A stretch of DNA of 64,000 nucleotides from Ceratodon purpureus (GCA_014871385.1 CM026426.1:105373281-105437280), one strand, 5' to 3'; shown: positions 26,000 through 38,319, counted from the first letter of the stretch. Made by a program: numbers and translations. Notes: generated by a model from the letters alone, not told the origin.

Positions 26000-28957
26000 A
26001 TGAGGCTCTTCCGGTTTATTCTGAGTTTCTCGGATCCCACAGAAATAGCACCGGAGAACGTGGGCAATGCAGCGTCGGATCTTCCTAGCGCCTCAACTTT
26101 GTTAGTGGACTCTCCTTTGCTGACTCCTCCAGAGATGTCAATTTTTGCTCCGGGTCCAGATTCATGGGAAGCAGCCGGGAACGAAGCAGCAATTGACAAA
26201 GGTGCTGCACCTCTTACAACATCTGGGGACACAAGGCAATACGAAGGACGTGATACATCGAAGAGAACCGTTCAGCGTTGTGCCGATGCTAATTACACTG
26301 CACACAAAAAACAGAGAAATGGACAAAAAAATCAAGATCATCACAGACGCAGCGGGGAACATCCTCACGAACAAGCTAAAGATCACTTCAACCATTAAAA
26401 GTCTGATGCGTATTTTTGTGGACATTGCGCAGATTCAATACAAGGATGACGACCCTAAGTTTTTGAAGGTGGAGAAGCTGGTTTGTGATGAATTCGAGTT
26501 TGACCCCCTGTGAAGGAAGGATGGTTTGCAAATTACATGAGGAGACGGCTAGAGAAACTTTGATCAGAATATTGCCAACATTTCGATGAGACTGGCCGAA
26601 TGCACCCTGATTGCGAACCCGAGAAACACCATGCTCTTCTCCAGTAGTGGACGAGTCCCTCAGGCATGAGTAGATCCCACAGATTGAAAAACAATAACGA
26701 GGAAAGGAAGAATAAAAGGCTCTCACTTTCTTCCGGTGGATCTGAGAGTGGAAATGGACGCGTTTCCCAGACAACGACTAAATCAGGGGTGATTTCAAAA
26801 CCTTTGATATATTGTAATCACTGTCTTGATTTTGTTTCTCTCCAAGTGCTGGCTGTTTTAAGTTCACAGTTCTTGCACGAACAATGTACACTTGGAGTGT
26901 ATGATTTATGACACCTCGTTATTTAGCCCTCCTTTTCCTACTTGTATTTTCTACTCACGTGATATATGTCATATCATTCATATAAGGTATGAACAAAGTT
27001 AGTACGTCATTTCAACCGTGGGCATGACAATGTTTAATGTTGGTTATTTTGTGCACAGGAAGAAGGTGGACCACTCTATACATAGTCTCACGTAGAACCG
27101 AAGAGAAATGATAGTAATCAACACAATGATTTAACTGATGATGTCGCAGAAGATACTTTTCATGAGGTATTTACATGAAGTTTTCCAAACCGTTGGCAGG
27201 ATTCTTTGTATTCTTCACTGTTAATAACGTGTAATTGTAATGGAACTAACACGTAGCATTGTAGGTTAGTAATCATTGGTTACCGTTATAGTTTGTTTAT
27301 TCTGTGTGCGCAGCTTAGTGAAGGGAATATGCAATGCGTCAATGTCGAAGGGCAACCACAATATCAGAGATTATGGCAAGTAGAAAAGGATGTTGCGGAT
27401 CTGAAGAGCGACGTCACAGAGATTGTGGACCAACTGCGTTCCTACCAAAACATACCAACCCTCATGGAACAGATACAGAGCATGTTAAATGGCGGTACCA
27501 GCGAAGGTACAAAGAGAGCGTCGGTGCAGCAGCCTCGTGACACATGACATACTATTACACATGCGTCTGGAGGGGAACAGGATATGTCTGCAATACGTGT
27601 TCCATAATCAGAGGTGAGTCATTCGCAAGAGATGTTTATCAAAGAAAAAGTGCAGGTGTATGATAATGCCCCGGAACATACGTGTGTCGATGATGCGGCA
27701 GAGGACCACAACGTGACCCCACTTTCGAAATGTGTCTAAACAACTCCAATGGAACAAACTGCTATCTCAGATGGAGCAAACCCGCAGGCAGAGGAAGGGA
27801 CTCCCCTTCATAATGAAGGACCTGGTAAAGAGCTGAACCCGAAGCTCGATGTATCTCCTCCAATTGACCCTGAACCACGCCCAGGTAATACATTTGTCAC
27901 AGTCGTTGATCTCTTGAGATACTATCTCCTGTTGTTTTTATTTTTATTTTTATTTCAGAGCCCAGTGATGAGTCAGACAGCTAGGATGGTAGTATTGCTT
28001 GTGCTGTTTTTTACTCGTACAATCTTGACTACAAGATATTAACATATGAATGTTTTATGTTCGGGATTTTATCACCTATTTTGATGCAGATGAAGGCGAA
28101 AAATACAAGACTCCGTCGGAGGATGCACCTATGTGTAAAGAAGGGAAAACCGTGGTAGAGACGGAAGAGGCCAGGAAGGATGATCAGCAACGTGGAACAG
28201 TGACAGATTTTAACTCAAGAGGGGCGATAGTTCACGAACCCGCCCCTAAAGGTAAGGGTAAACGTAAAGTGGAAATTGATCCAGGTTTTCGGAAAAAAGC
28301 AAGTTTGAAGATTGGGAGCCACCAGCAAATCTGAAACCTAAAGCAAACAAGGTAAAAATTTCTCACTGTCTACTCATGGCCTGTTCATACACAGATTAAG
28401 AAGGTTCCCTTTGAGTCTCGTATCCATATTTATTACTCAATGTATACATTCTACTCTGAAGCGAGATTAGATGAGTCCACGACCATTGCTTATGATGTCC
28501 TTCGTCATTTGCTTATCTGAATACCATTTAACTCCACGCACTCCTCTGCAAGTAAATCGACTAAAACCCCTGGGTGTGTGTGCATTGATTGTTTGTCTCA
28601 CAGAAGAGGTTTCCTATAGCCGCAAACCGAGATGTTTGGGTGATCTACCAGATCCCCACAGGAAGACCGGTGGCTCTGAGAAGAACAAGTTATAGTCACA
28701 AAACCACAAAGTTGAAGATTCAGAAGTCACCTTGAAGGGCCATAAAATGGGAGAATGGCATGCAACTCGTTGAGATTTTTAAAGTATATGAACCCGTAGT
28801 CAAAGTTATGCACCCTACAAGGCAACCAACCAAAGGGGTGAAGATTCTGGACGACGTCAAGGATGTTGAATTTTCTGATGACGCCCTCGTAATGTGGGGT
28901 TCGGAGTACCTCGTTGACGTCTCCCCCCCCCCGCCCGGCAAAGGAAAACTCAAGTGA
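26000..28957 (+). pseudogene. Plus-strand multi-exon relic, unknown protein
   Basis: A series of short coding-like segments with plausible splice sites. 26,000-26,398 is open. 26,310-26,513 encodes KIKIITDAAGNILTNKLKIT and YKDDDPKFLKVEKLVCDEFE. 27,315-27,547 is a coiled-coil segment (LWQVEKDVADLKSDVTEIVD). 27,749-27,885 is proline/glutamate-rich. 28,091-28,351 has a TGATGCAG acceptor and AAACAAG/GTAAAA donor and carries PKGKGKRKVEIDPG, then a frameshift into FEDWEPPANLKPKANK. 28,760-28,957 encodes FKVYEPVVKVMHPTRQPTKG. I do not recognise a family. The exons continue past element A from those at 21-22 kb and onward to 33 kb. Confidence 0.35.
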
Positions 28958-29319
28958 ATAAAGGTACTGGAAGTGAAAAAACCACAACGACATTCCTTTA
29001 CGAAGTTGCTATTTCATTTTTTATTTTACTTTCTGTTTTATGTATCTTCTGATCACGGTTAGATAGCATCGTTGTGTTTCTATGCTTATCTTTCATTTCT
29101 CTCAATTTAGAACTGGAAATTGCAACACACAAAGCCCGGACCATGATGTTTTTAGTAAAGATGATGAATCATATGTTGCTTTTATGTGCGCGTACTGGAA
29201 TTTTTTTCCTACTTCACATATAAGATCGCAGAGAATGGAGACATATCCAAAGGGGGTTTTTGTTTCTTGTTTTAATGTTTTTATTTTTTATTTTTTATTT
29301 TTTCTGTTTTTTTGGAAGA

Positions 29320-29339
29320 GGGGGGGGGGGGGGGGGGGG
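29320..29339. repeat. G20 homopolymer
   Basis: Twenty consecutive G, preceded by long T-rich tracts. It could form a G-quadruplex and is also a likely place for sequencing or assembly length error. Confidence 0.9.
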
Positions 29340-29459
29340 TTTGTTAGAATAAACATATCAGTATATAAGCGATTATTGACGACAATGCATTGCTTTACAG
29401 GGGATACCAGAACATCTCTCAGCGGAAATAGTTGGATTTAAACTTCTGTGAAAGAGTGT

Positions 29460-30360
29460 TGAAGACATGAGATTGAAGCACGGTGTTCCGCAGAAGCAAT
29501 CAAGATTCGACGACAGCCTGCGGCGTTCACAATCACTAGGTGTTCAAAGAGGAGTGGAAGTCGTACTGTGGATTCTCAACTCTTCTCTTATCCACGCACA
29601 GAAGATCTCTCTGAAGGTGTTGTCGGCTGTTTCACTTATGTGTGACAGTTTGAACTTGTTTATTTTCTTCTTCTTTGTTTGTGTTTTGTGGTTTTACTAC
29701 CTTAAGTCTACGTTCATATACAATCCAGGTGTGTTTACGCAGCAGGCGGATGACCCTAGGTCAGATGCATTCAGTAAATTGATAGCACCACCTGGCTTGT
29801 CTGAAACTCGTTGAGATTGGAGTTTTTATGTACATATTCTTCCCGTTGTGAATAATAAAGTTATCAGCTACGGATGCTGTTTCAACAACTATATTTTTGG
29901 TTGATTTACTTGCAAAATAAATGCTGCAGAACACACTCTCAGATCGCTTATCAGATAAACCAGAAAGCATCGGAGTTAAGCCAAATGTCTGATGGCTGGC
30001 GCTTCCCTCGGGTTCTGATAAACGCCGTTACCTCCCGTTTGCCTCCACATGGCCCTCTACTGAGCACTCAGGCGAAACCCACAAACGATGAACACACTTC
30101 GATGCTTCAACAAATGGACGAAGATGCTGCGTACCCACGCCCGGTCCGATGAAACAACACTCATCCAACGTTCTACACATGGCACACACATGGTTCGACC
30201 CAGGACTGAGCGAGTTCAGTCAGCTCCGAGAAAAGAGACAGTAAATCCCCAGATTCTCGTGACGAAGGGGGTGACTTGGGGGGAGCGCTCCCGAGAGTCA
30301 AAGGCCCGGCTCCCCGCTCCACTCTTGGGTGTCACACTTTGTACTAGTGTCTAATCTCAC
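29460..30360 (+). other. Possible exons between plus-strand relics
   Basis: Open segments at 29,467-29,620 and 29,940-30,150 (SDGWRFPRVLINAVTSRLPP; NDEHTSMLQQMDEDAAYP) look protein-like and lie in line with the exons before and after. Frames are interrupted and I cannot assign splice sites with confidence. Confidence 0.25.
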
Positions 30361-30919
30361 CCACCAGGTACATCAGCATGTTGTGCGAGCGCCCTCACAT
30401 AGGAGTCGCGGAATTCCGCAGCAGCCTTACCGCCCACAAGGAATACAACAACGCAGCGATGCACGAAGTGTTATATATCCAGAATACATCGAAAGTATTC
30501 CGGCTCAGGGACAGTGGTTAAACAATAGCCGACCTAATGTGTCGCTCAGGAACAGGGAGTTTGGCGAGGAGACACGCCGACCACAGGTGTCTCTCCCAAA
30601 CAGCGAGTTTGGAGAAGAGACTCGCGCGAGATTCCAAGGTTCTTCAAATCAGCGTCGAAGTAGCGCACTAGCATCTGCAGATGGCACCTCCGCTCGGTGG
30701 AACAGTACGCATGCAACGCCACCACCGGAACAGAATCGAGAGGAGAACAAGAGACACACTGGCGCTGCTAGAGAGATTCATCGGCCTTATTTGAAGGAAA
30801 TGGCCGCAAGTCATGCACAAAATCACAATCCACTTATAGAGATACCGGTGTGTCCATCAGTTTCAATTTTTGGAACTAAAAGTCCTTGGCATCGAGCAGC
30901 ACAATTGTGTGCCTTTTAG
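30361..30919 (+). pseudogene. Arg/Pro/Gln-rich exon with a tandem repeat
   Basis: Encodes a disordered region (SHRSRGIPQQPYRPQGIQQR) containing a duplicated 16-residue unit, RPNVSLRNREFGEETR followed directly by RPQVSLPNSEFGEETR, and then a Ser/Arg-rich and Glu/Lys-rich tail. It is the longest open exon of the 26-33 kb plus-strand series. Family not recognised. Confidence 0.4.
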
Positions 30920-31137
30920 ACCTTAAATTTTAGAGTATGAAGTTATAAGGCCAAACGAGAATATTGGAATGCCAAGGTAGAATGTATTGCGCAAAAACTT
31001 GCTCAACAATTCTCATATTTTAGACCCCTAGACATACAATATCTTGGCAAATTCTTGAAGAACACTTTGAAAAACTATAGGAAAACATAGATTTTTATTT
31101 TTTTTTGAAACTAGTGGCTTTAGTCACCCTTGATGTT

Positions 31138-31300
31138 TAGTGGAGGCCTTCATAGAGTGGAAGAAGTACTGGTTGAGTGCAGCAGGGAGGGAGGAGTCCA
31201 TTCAGATGTCTGAAATGAGGAAGCGAAAGCAAAAGGCCCACACTCTAGACAACAACGACTACAGCTTAGGGTATCCTTCTACAACACCATCTATTTAGAG
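31138..31300 (+). pseudogene. Possible TNPA/Transposase_24-like exon
   Basis: Encodes FIEWKKYWLSAAGREESIQM and then MSEMRKRKQKAHTLDNNDYS. A tryptophan-containing helix followed by a basic run and a H-T-L/G-..-Y/F motif is reminiscent of the Ptta/En-Spm Transposase_24 region, where the basic run is followed by PHTxGxKxF/Y. The match is weak and by eye. If right, the 21-33 kb exons are the second (TNPA-like) gene of the CACTA element, opposite in strand to TNP2. Confidence 0.3.
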
Positions 31301-31399
31301 GGTATGCCTCTTTTACCATATCTTAATGTTAATAGATAATCATTCAGTCGTCAAAATCTCATGCTTATATGATATGTGCTGACTACATTAAGACCCGAA

Positions 31400-32918
31400 T
31401 ACCCTAGGTCGGCAGCAACTCTACAGGCTGTGGAACCCGAACAGATGCAGACTGGCTCTACCTTCTACACCGAGTCCAATACGAGCTCAGCACCGGATTC
31501 CAGCATAGCAATTCCACAACCGCAGTGAATCACGTTACAACAAAGACGTCTGCCCAAGGCCCAGGTCAAGAAGACCAAACTCCCAGCTTCCCTCTGGTAA
31601 ATTCTCCTCCGATTCCAATCGTTGTTAGGTCCTTGCAAGTATAATTCTGAGCTATTTCACAACACCTGAATTGCTTACTCTAGAATGCTGATCGCATTAA
31701 GTGAACGTTATATATATTCTGACATACTGGTACTTCATTTTTCTAGCACCCATCCACACCGCCATACGTAATCAGGGAGAGTACTCGAATAAACGCCCTC
31801 AAAACAACAGTGCAGAAAATGGCGTCAAATTTGAGCTCCAGCAAGGACTAGATTAAAGAGGTGAAGGAGCTATTGTTGCGCTTCCTAAATCAACCCCAGG
31901 TAAATCCCCCGCAACACATTTTGCCATCCTCAAACGTTCCAATGTACTCAACCAATGGCCCGACTACAGGCCCAAACGAACCAGGTATTATGCAAGATGC
32001 AATTGCTCCAGAAAGTTCAACACCTGCATTGCCTTCTAGATCAAGTCCGCAGCCAGTGGTAACAGCTGACGCAAGCTTGCTTTGACCACACCATTCAGCA
32101 ACGCTGGGATCATGTGAACCTTTGGACAGAAATCCCCTGAACTTGACTCTAGCGAGATGTATTCCAACACCGAAAGGCAACACAGGTGCTCCCTCCTTGC
32201 CGTCTTAGGGAAGCGGGGACACCGTTCCAGTGACGCCGAGCACGCTCCTCCTGAACTTCACGAACCAAATGGCTATTGGCGTTGCGGTATCTACTGACGT
32301 GTTTGCTTCAATCCAAACAGGAGGAAATCAGCATTCTCCGCACCCAAGCGCGGATAACTTGAGGAGGTTAGATTGTAGTCATCGCCAACTTGAAGACAAC
32401 AGGAATCCAAAGACGGTGCAAACAACAAGTCATCCAGACTCCAATAATGTACAGGAAAGAGTGACGACACGGGGAATGACGAACATTGTTGAATCTGTCC
32501 CACTGGTAAGACCTCCTGGTCTCCGTTTTGAGTTATCATTTCTACCAAGAATTACGAACGATGCCTTGGCGGCAAATTGCTTGTGTTATGTTCTGCACCC
32601 AGACAAAGTTTTGACAGTAGTATTAGGACCGGTGGGAGTTGGAAATCTCCCCCCGCAAAGTTTGGATCTTTGTGTGCCGAAGGACATCAAATGGTACAGA
32701 TACACAAAGTACTTGTGCCAAACCTGCCCCTCATCTTCATCGAAGATCGACACCCTTTCACTTTGTTGGAGCACGCGGTAGTAAAACCTTTGGGGAGTAG
32801 TGTGTACATCAAGTGGCAATCACGACTGCTCCAGAAAAAGAAGAAAACCGTGCCTGCGATGCACCATAGTATCATATTTGCAGCCAGATTTACAATCTAT
32901 ATAGTGTTTGGATTGTAG
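31400..32918 (+). pseudogene. Ser/Pro/Thr-rich exon relics, 3' part of the series
   Basis: Three open blocks: 31,410-31,527 (TLQAVEPEQMQTGSTFYTES), 31,861-32,085 (a short helix ELLLRFLNQPQV, then a P/S/T-rich linker) and 32,230-32,918, whose last part (EHAVVKPLGSSVYIKWQSRL, QKKKKTV) needs a frame change near 32,760. No domain recognised. This is probably the C-terminal part of the same plus-strand relic. Confidence 0.3.
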
Positions 32919-35433
32919 TCTCTCAGACTATGTAAACGTCATTTGGTCTGACGACATTTTGTATAACCACAGCAAAGCTGATTTCAAAGCTCATTGAATG
33001 TCAAGCGCCATGCACGGAATTCAGCCGTATCCATCTTTCATTGTGATTCTGTGTCGTCCCTATAACGCTCCGCATGAATTCCGGTCTGTCAAAATTAACC
33101 TCCGGATTCTCATTTGTGTGTAATAGAAATCGTCATGCTGGCGGCGAGCCTAGCTAATTCATCGCTACGAGATGCATTCCGGGATATGAGGCGGATTCTG
33201 TGCTGACAATACCCGGCATTATGAACCAGGCATGTACATATCCGGGTATAAAAGGTGTACCCATAACCACTCCCCCCGGGTATATATACAGCGTCCAAAC
33301 ACGAACTGAACGGGATTCTACTCGTGGACCTCAATCCAATCGGTGCACCCGGGTCTTACTCGTGGATAACCAGGTATGGCGGATATGAACTAGGTATCGC
33401 AAGAGGGTATAATTGATACACGCGAACACTATACAGTAACACGGTAACATGCCTTGCAGGTCAGGTCGTCGGGTGTCGAGAACATCAATCTAAGAAGACC
33501 GTGTGTTTGAAAAAGCGAGGGTTAAATTCATGAGAATTTTCATTGGATCAGTGGTCCCAGAACCATTTTATGACATTAGCACACTATGCTACCTCCCACA
33601 TAAATGATAGCTACTTTTGCTACCTGGTGCATATACAAGATGTGATAACCCTATGATATCCTGTGATATCCTGGAGGTATTATGGTGATACCATGATGAT
33701 ATCCGTGGATATCGTATCTTGAAGTTGCTACATACTAATGACATGGTATAAAATTTGGCTAAATTTCAATTTTTTTTTCAATTTTTTCCTTTGTACACGT
33801 AGCAGCCCCACTATTTTGGTAGCTTTTTTGCTAAATTTAGCCACTTTTGGGATCACTGCATTGGATACACGTTTTTCCTTGGACGGACAGAATGCGTCTA
33901 ACCAACGACATCCACAGACCTTGAATATTACTCGGGTCAGAGACTGTTGCTAATTACCACGGCATAACCCGCGTGAGTACGTCCCGATAATCAGAGAGCG
34001 TCGTGGGGACCACTGCCTCACCGTGGATCACTATTCACTACACCTCAAAGGATGTGTCAAGTGCCGGTTTACACCTAACAGTGTTTGGATTACACCATTT
34101 CAGAAAGCCAAGTTTAGTCCCAATTCCGGTGTAGTTCCTGGTGTAGTTGGCCCCAGTTTCCACTGGTGTTGCTAAATATCTAGATTACTAAGTTTTCTTT
34201 GTCTGTGCATATGCGGAACATTTAAGATGCATAGTGATACTGTACAACGTCAAGGTAAGAGATTTACAACCAAATGCTTTGGTTTTGTCGATTATAGGAA
34301 AACTCTAATGAGTATTTAGAAGCGCTTCACATTGGTGGTATTGGCAAGTTAATGAGAGGCAAGCGGATGCCTACTCAAAAGTTTTCCACGTAAGCAATGC
34401 CTATTCTGCAATGGAGCTCATTCTTTTTCCAATCTTCTAAGGAAACTCTTCTAATAAACAATCACCACAACCAATATGCCACATAGGTAAATTATTCATC
34501 CAATGGGCGATGTAGAGAGCGGCAACCATTATGCAGTGTGAAGGACTCAGTGATAGGGATGAAACACCATCGGCTAATGGGGGAAATGGCTTCATGCACT
34601 ACCTACTACCACTTTCAACTGTGTGAAGCGCACCTTAGGTAGGGTACATGTCCGCACCTAGTAATAGGAAACTCCGTCCCGCGGACCTATATACAAGGAA
34701 TTGGATATTTGATAATAGTTTTCACACAGGCTGATGAAACTCGGATGCAAAATCAATGTGAAAGTGAAGAGTGGTCTGTATGCACTTGGTACTTGTACCC
34801 GTATCCGCACCTGAGTCTGTCTATTATGGAGAAGGTGGTGTATTGATGGAACGCAATGTTGTGATGATGGTGGGGGCAGGGTGGCACTCCACGGATAGTC
34901 ACATGCCGCAGCCTTTGAGGGCGTGACCGTCAAGTCATTCCCCCACCTCCATGATGCCTTCTTCATAACTCTCTTTTGTGTCCCTCTCTCATGCGCATTT
35001 GGTTCTTCCTCCTCATTTTTTCGTTCCAATTGATCTTTCAGTGCCAGTGCATGCAATCTCTGGCCCTCGCGGCTGAGCACCGCACTGCATTCTTGGTCTG
35101 TGGGGTTGGTTGCTGCATGTGCGTTGTTTCATTGCGCTCACTTGTGAGTAGTTTCTGCTTTGTTTTCTATATTTCATTTGCTTTAGTAATTTCTGATTTT
35201 GTAACCCCGATCGGCTCACGCTCACAGACACACGACATTCTATTGTTTGCACTTTCTGTAGGTGCAGCGCGATGGAGCTTCCGTGTAGTAGCAACAAGCG
35301 CGAGGCTTTCAATCCTCTCGGCGGTTCTGTGGTCACTTCTTCTTATTGGGCGTAGATGAGGTTAGTCTCACTGCATTGAGTCTACAATTGCTATCTATTG
35401 AATGTTGTAGTTGTCTTTCTGAGCTTGTCTCCG
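32919..35433. other. Spacer with GGGTAT and GATATCC motifs
   Basis: No gene supported. At 33,205-33,410 there are scattered GGGTAT/ATACCC motifs in both orientations, similar to the core of the array at 56.25 kb but not tandem. At 33,645-33,720 TGATATCC-like words repeat. A minus-strand frame at 34,658-35,080 has a charged segment (QLERKNEEEEPNAHERG) but no family signature. Confidence 0.3.
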
Positions 35434-36390
35434 ATGCCGCCCCTAACCGACCCAACCAAAGTCGGTCAATTCCTCCACGCTTTTGTAGTTCTTCTTCAAA
35501 TTGCAATTGACGGTCTCTTTCTTGTCGATACTGTTGAGGATCGTGATGACCCCACGGACTTGTACTCTCTAGAATCAATCCAGCGTATGTTGATGGACAT
35601 GAATACAATTGTGGTTGCTGACTTGCATGACTTCCGCCTGCAGCACGCTGTAGTGCTTCTCTTCCCTGACCTCGGTTGGTGGATTCTTCCGAGGTCCACC
35701 ACCTGGTATTCGCAATTTGTTATGTACGAGTTTGATGATGAGAGGTGGATAAAAAACTTTTGCATGTCCAAACAATTGGTAATCATATTGTCCAATGTCT
35801 TAGCCCCGCACATAGGTAAACAAGATACTAGATTTTGGCGTCCTATTCTTGTTCCTGTTAGAGTGGCCTATACCCTTTACAAGCTCAATTAGGGTGCAGG
35901 TTTGTTGATGTGTTCGGAGAGCTTTGCTATTGGGACAACCACAATCAGCAAGATTCCAAGGGAGGTGGTGCACGCGATAAACCTTGAGTTGAAGGGAGAG
36001 ATCAAGTGGCCAAAGGGCAATAAGATGATAGAAAGTATGCTGACCTTCGAACAGTATTGCAGCAGGCTCCCGGGTGTAATCGGAGCTATAGATACCACAG
36101 ATTTTGAGATTAGAAAGCCCTCCCTCTCCCCCAAAGATTATTATTACTTCAAGACATCCACTTATTCCATTCAATGTCAAGTAGTAGTGGACATAAGAGC
36201 ACGGTTTTTAGCCGTCTCCATTGGAATGCAAGGCTCCACTCATGACGTTTTGGTCCTGAAGCGACCATGACTCTACTATCTGGCAACACAGACAAATCTT
36301 TTTGATGTGGCATACGCATAGTAGGGCTTGAGCCCTTACATTATTGATGACAAAGTTTACCCGCTCCTACCGTGGTTGTTGACCCCTTGT
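35434..36390 (+). pseudogene. PIF/Harbinger transposase (DDE_Tnp_4), truncated
   Basis: The recognisable part starts at about 35,695 with STTWYSQFVMYEFDDERW, then HIGKQDTRFWRPILVPVRVA, the HTH-like segment FAIGTTTISKIPREVVHAIN, and the start of the DDE fold, PGVIGAIDTTDFEIRKP, with the first catalytic Asp, followed by DYYYFKTSTYSIQCQVVVD and GMQGSTHDV with the second Asp. It is broken by TAG near 35,890, TGA at 36,268, two TAGs near 36,320, and truncation at 36,390 within PLLPWLL. The segment with the catalytic Glu is missing. The start at 35,434 is the first in-frame ATG and may not be real. Known role of the family: cut-and-paste transposition with a SANT/trihelix partner, which could relate to the relic at 1.2-2.7 kb. 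Confidence 0.8.
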
Positions 36391-36430
36391 CACTACTAGA
36401 AATTTTGTGACCAATTCAACAGAATTTCAG
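36391..36430 (+). mobile_element. CACTA-type terminus cutting the Harbinger gene
   Basis: CACTACTAGAAATTTTGTGA begins exactly where the Harbinger coding sequence is lost. CACTACTAGAAA is a classical plant CACTA terminal sequence. Orientation says the element extends to the right. I could not find the inverted partner in the following AT-rich 3 kb, so it may be a solo or truncated end. Confidence 0.45.
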
Positions 36431-37071
36431 CAGGAGTCTATTGATTTTTGTTTTTGATTTAGACGCGTTAATTCAGACATTTTTCAACATGGAGTTGTTG
36501 GTGTTCATCTGTTGATTTGGTCATTTTTCAACTTTCTTTTTTGGTTCTATGCAGCTGCTACGTCATGAGCACTTCTGATGTGGCATATATTATATTGAGT
36601 ATTTTTCCCATGTGCATGTGCTATTTGTCCACATTGTACTTGATAGTAGTTGAATCATTGATCGGTTTACTGGTCCTTTGCCCCACGTTTTCTTAAAACT
36701 GACGAATCATAAAGAAGCTAAAATATTCACAATTTTAGGTTTTCTTACATTATTGAATTGAAATTATCTTTTGATTGGTTGCAATTTGTTTGTGAATTTG
36801 AATTCTTGCACATTATAAAATGAATTCCTTTTTGACATGTGTCACTTTTGTAGGATTTGTATTGGTCATACATATGGAATTTGCAGGCTCCACATGTCTT
36901 TTTATGTTTGGAGTGATGCATGATTTTATCCTGTCCATCATTGGTCATATGTCCATTTTAGATGAAGAATTATTATCAATATTTAGGATTTACTTTCAAA
37001 ACTTCGGGAACAGTAAAACGATCTCTTTGTAAAAAACCTAGATTATAATACTTTCCAATACATCAGCATTG
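36431..37071. other. AT-rich interior of possible CACTA insertion
   Basis: No coding region supported. Short open frames at 36,745-37,032 on both strands are low-complexity. Confidence 0.3.
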
Positions 37072-37185
37072 GTACAATTAGAAAGTGGCCATGGGCAATG
37101 GTACGCTAGACGTAGTGCACTTTTGGCAAAACAGTTTTGTACAGTTGGGACCTAGGAGTACGTATGTGTACTTCTTGTACAGTAC
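37072..37185. repeat. GTAC cluster 1
   Basis: Seven GTAC tetramers in 114 bp (37,072; 37,101; 37,139; 37,158; 37,168; 37,177; 37,182), about one per 16 bp where chance predicts about one per 256. Confidence 0.7.
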
Positions 37186-38319
37186 ACTATGACTATGAAT
37201 CCTAGCCGTTCATAAAATTTCTCGCTGGATGGTGGTTCAAATTAAGATCAGCCAATGAAGATAGCTAAAACTGACACAAAGGGATTCGCCGTGATTTGGA
37301 ACCTTATGATCCAGCTCGACGCGAAGGCTTGGCGCCGTCGAAATTTAAACACTGGCCTGGCGGGAGGGGAGTTCGAGCCTCGGTGGGAGGATCTGGATTT
37401 GAACGGGGTTGTAAGCATCCTACATTGTTCACACCACGTGTCACTGTATCGTTATCCTACAGACTTGTCCAACGCAAAATGTATTCTCATCCTACTTCTG
37501 AAACTATGGATTTAATAAAGACACCAAGAGCTATGGATAAGTGACATCTTGAGTATTTTTTTAAGATGAATTTCAGATGAAATATATGTTGGTGAAATTA
37601 TTGGATTTATATGGTATTCTAGAGATAAGAGTAGATATAAATTAAATAAGAGTACATAAGAATAGATATAAATTAAATTAGAGTACAGTAATGTAATGTA
37701 AATGAATTTTGAAAGGGATTCTGGGGAACAATTTTTTAAAGAGACCCATGTTCTCTGTGTTAGCTGCTTTGGAATACATTGTGCTCGATAATAATAACAT
37801 CAACTCGCACATCCATTTTTTAGTACCGTAATTATTATTTATATTTATGAATTATTCAATAGTTGAAATGAACAAAGAGAGATTACACTCATGAAGTTAA
37901 GTTTTTTTTAATTAATAGTGTATATTTGTATAATTGGATGTTTTCTACACGTAAGGTATGTATGACAAAGATAGTTTTTTGCTTCAATCAAAAATTAAGT
38001 GCATGGTTCATTGAAGACATTCTATTGTTTACACTTTATGCTATAAAAAATGTGTGTTCATCATTATCAAAGTGAACTCAAATTTTGAAGAATTAATCTA
38101 TGAATTAATCTTTATTTCAGTTGCAATTCTATAGGACCTATTGAACCCTTGACTTTCTTAAATAGACGAAGAACACATGCAAGCAAAAAAATTTATATAA
38201 CTATATATTTGTAAGAATGTAAAGGTGCTCTTAGAAAATATAATGAAGTAGATGTGTTTTCTTGAATATGGTTACAAACCCATTTTTATTTGGTGCATCA
38301 AAACAATAAGTTCACAAAC
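37186..38319. other. AT-rich spacer, no gene seen
   Basis: Only short low-quality open frames. GTTCGAGCC near 37,371 resembles a tRNA-type B box, but I see no matching A box or tRNA fold. Confidence 0.3.

Larger units (their letters stand above)
22375..26009 (-). mobile_element. Element A: coiled-coil ORF element (~3.6 kb)
   Basis: A block of distinct base composition (frequent CCGGA/GGATC) holding one minus-strand gene with its own TATA box. It interrupts a run of plus-strand exons. An imperfect ~21-bp direct repeat (ACTAACATCCGGATAG at 22,375; ACTAACTCCGGATGAG at 25,989; CTCT following) flanks it. I could not find LTRs, terminal inverted repeats or a reverse transcriptase, so the class is unknown; a non-autonomous gag-only retroelement is one possibility. 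The limits are approximate. Confidence 0.4.

Noticed and set aside
34658-35080. 140-aa minus-strand ORF
   Set aside because: Only a short charged segment looks protein-like. The C-terminal half reads like random sequence, and no splice or family evidence supports it.
37255-37515. tRNA gene or SINE at 37.26-37.5 kb
   Set aside because: GTTCGAGCC resembles a B box, but there is no A box at the right distance and no cloverleaf.
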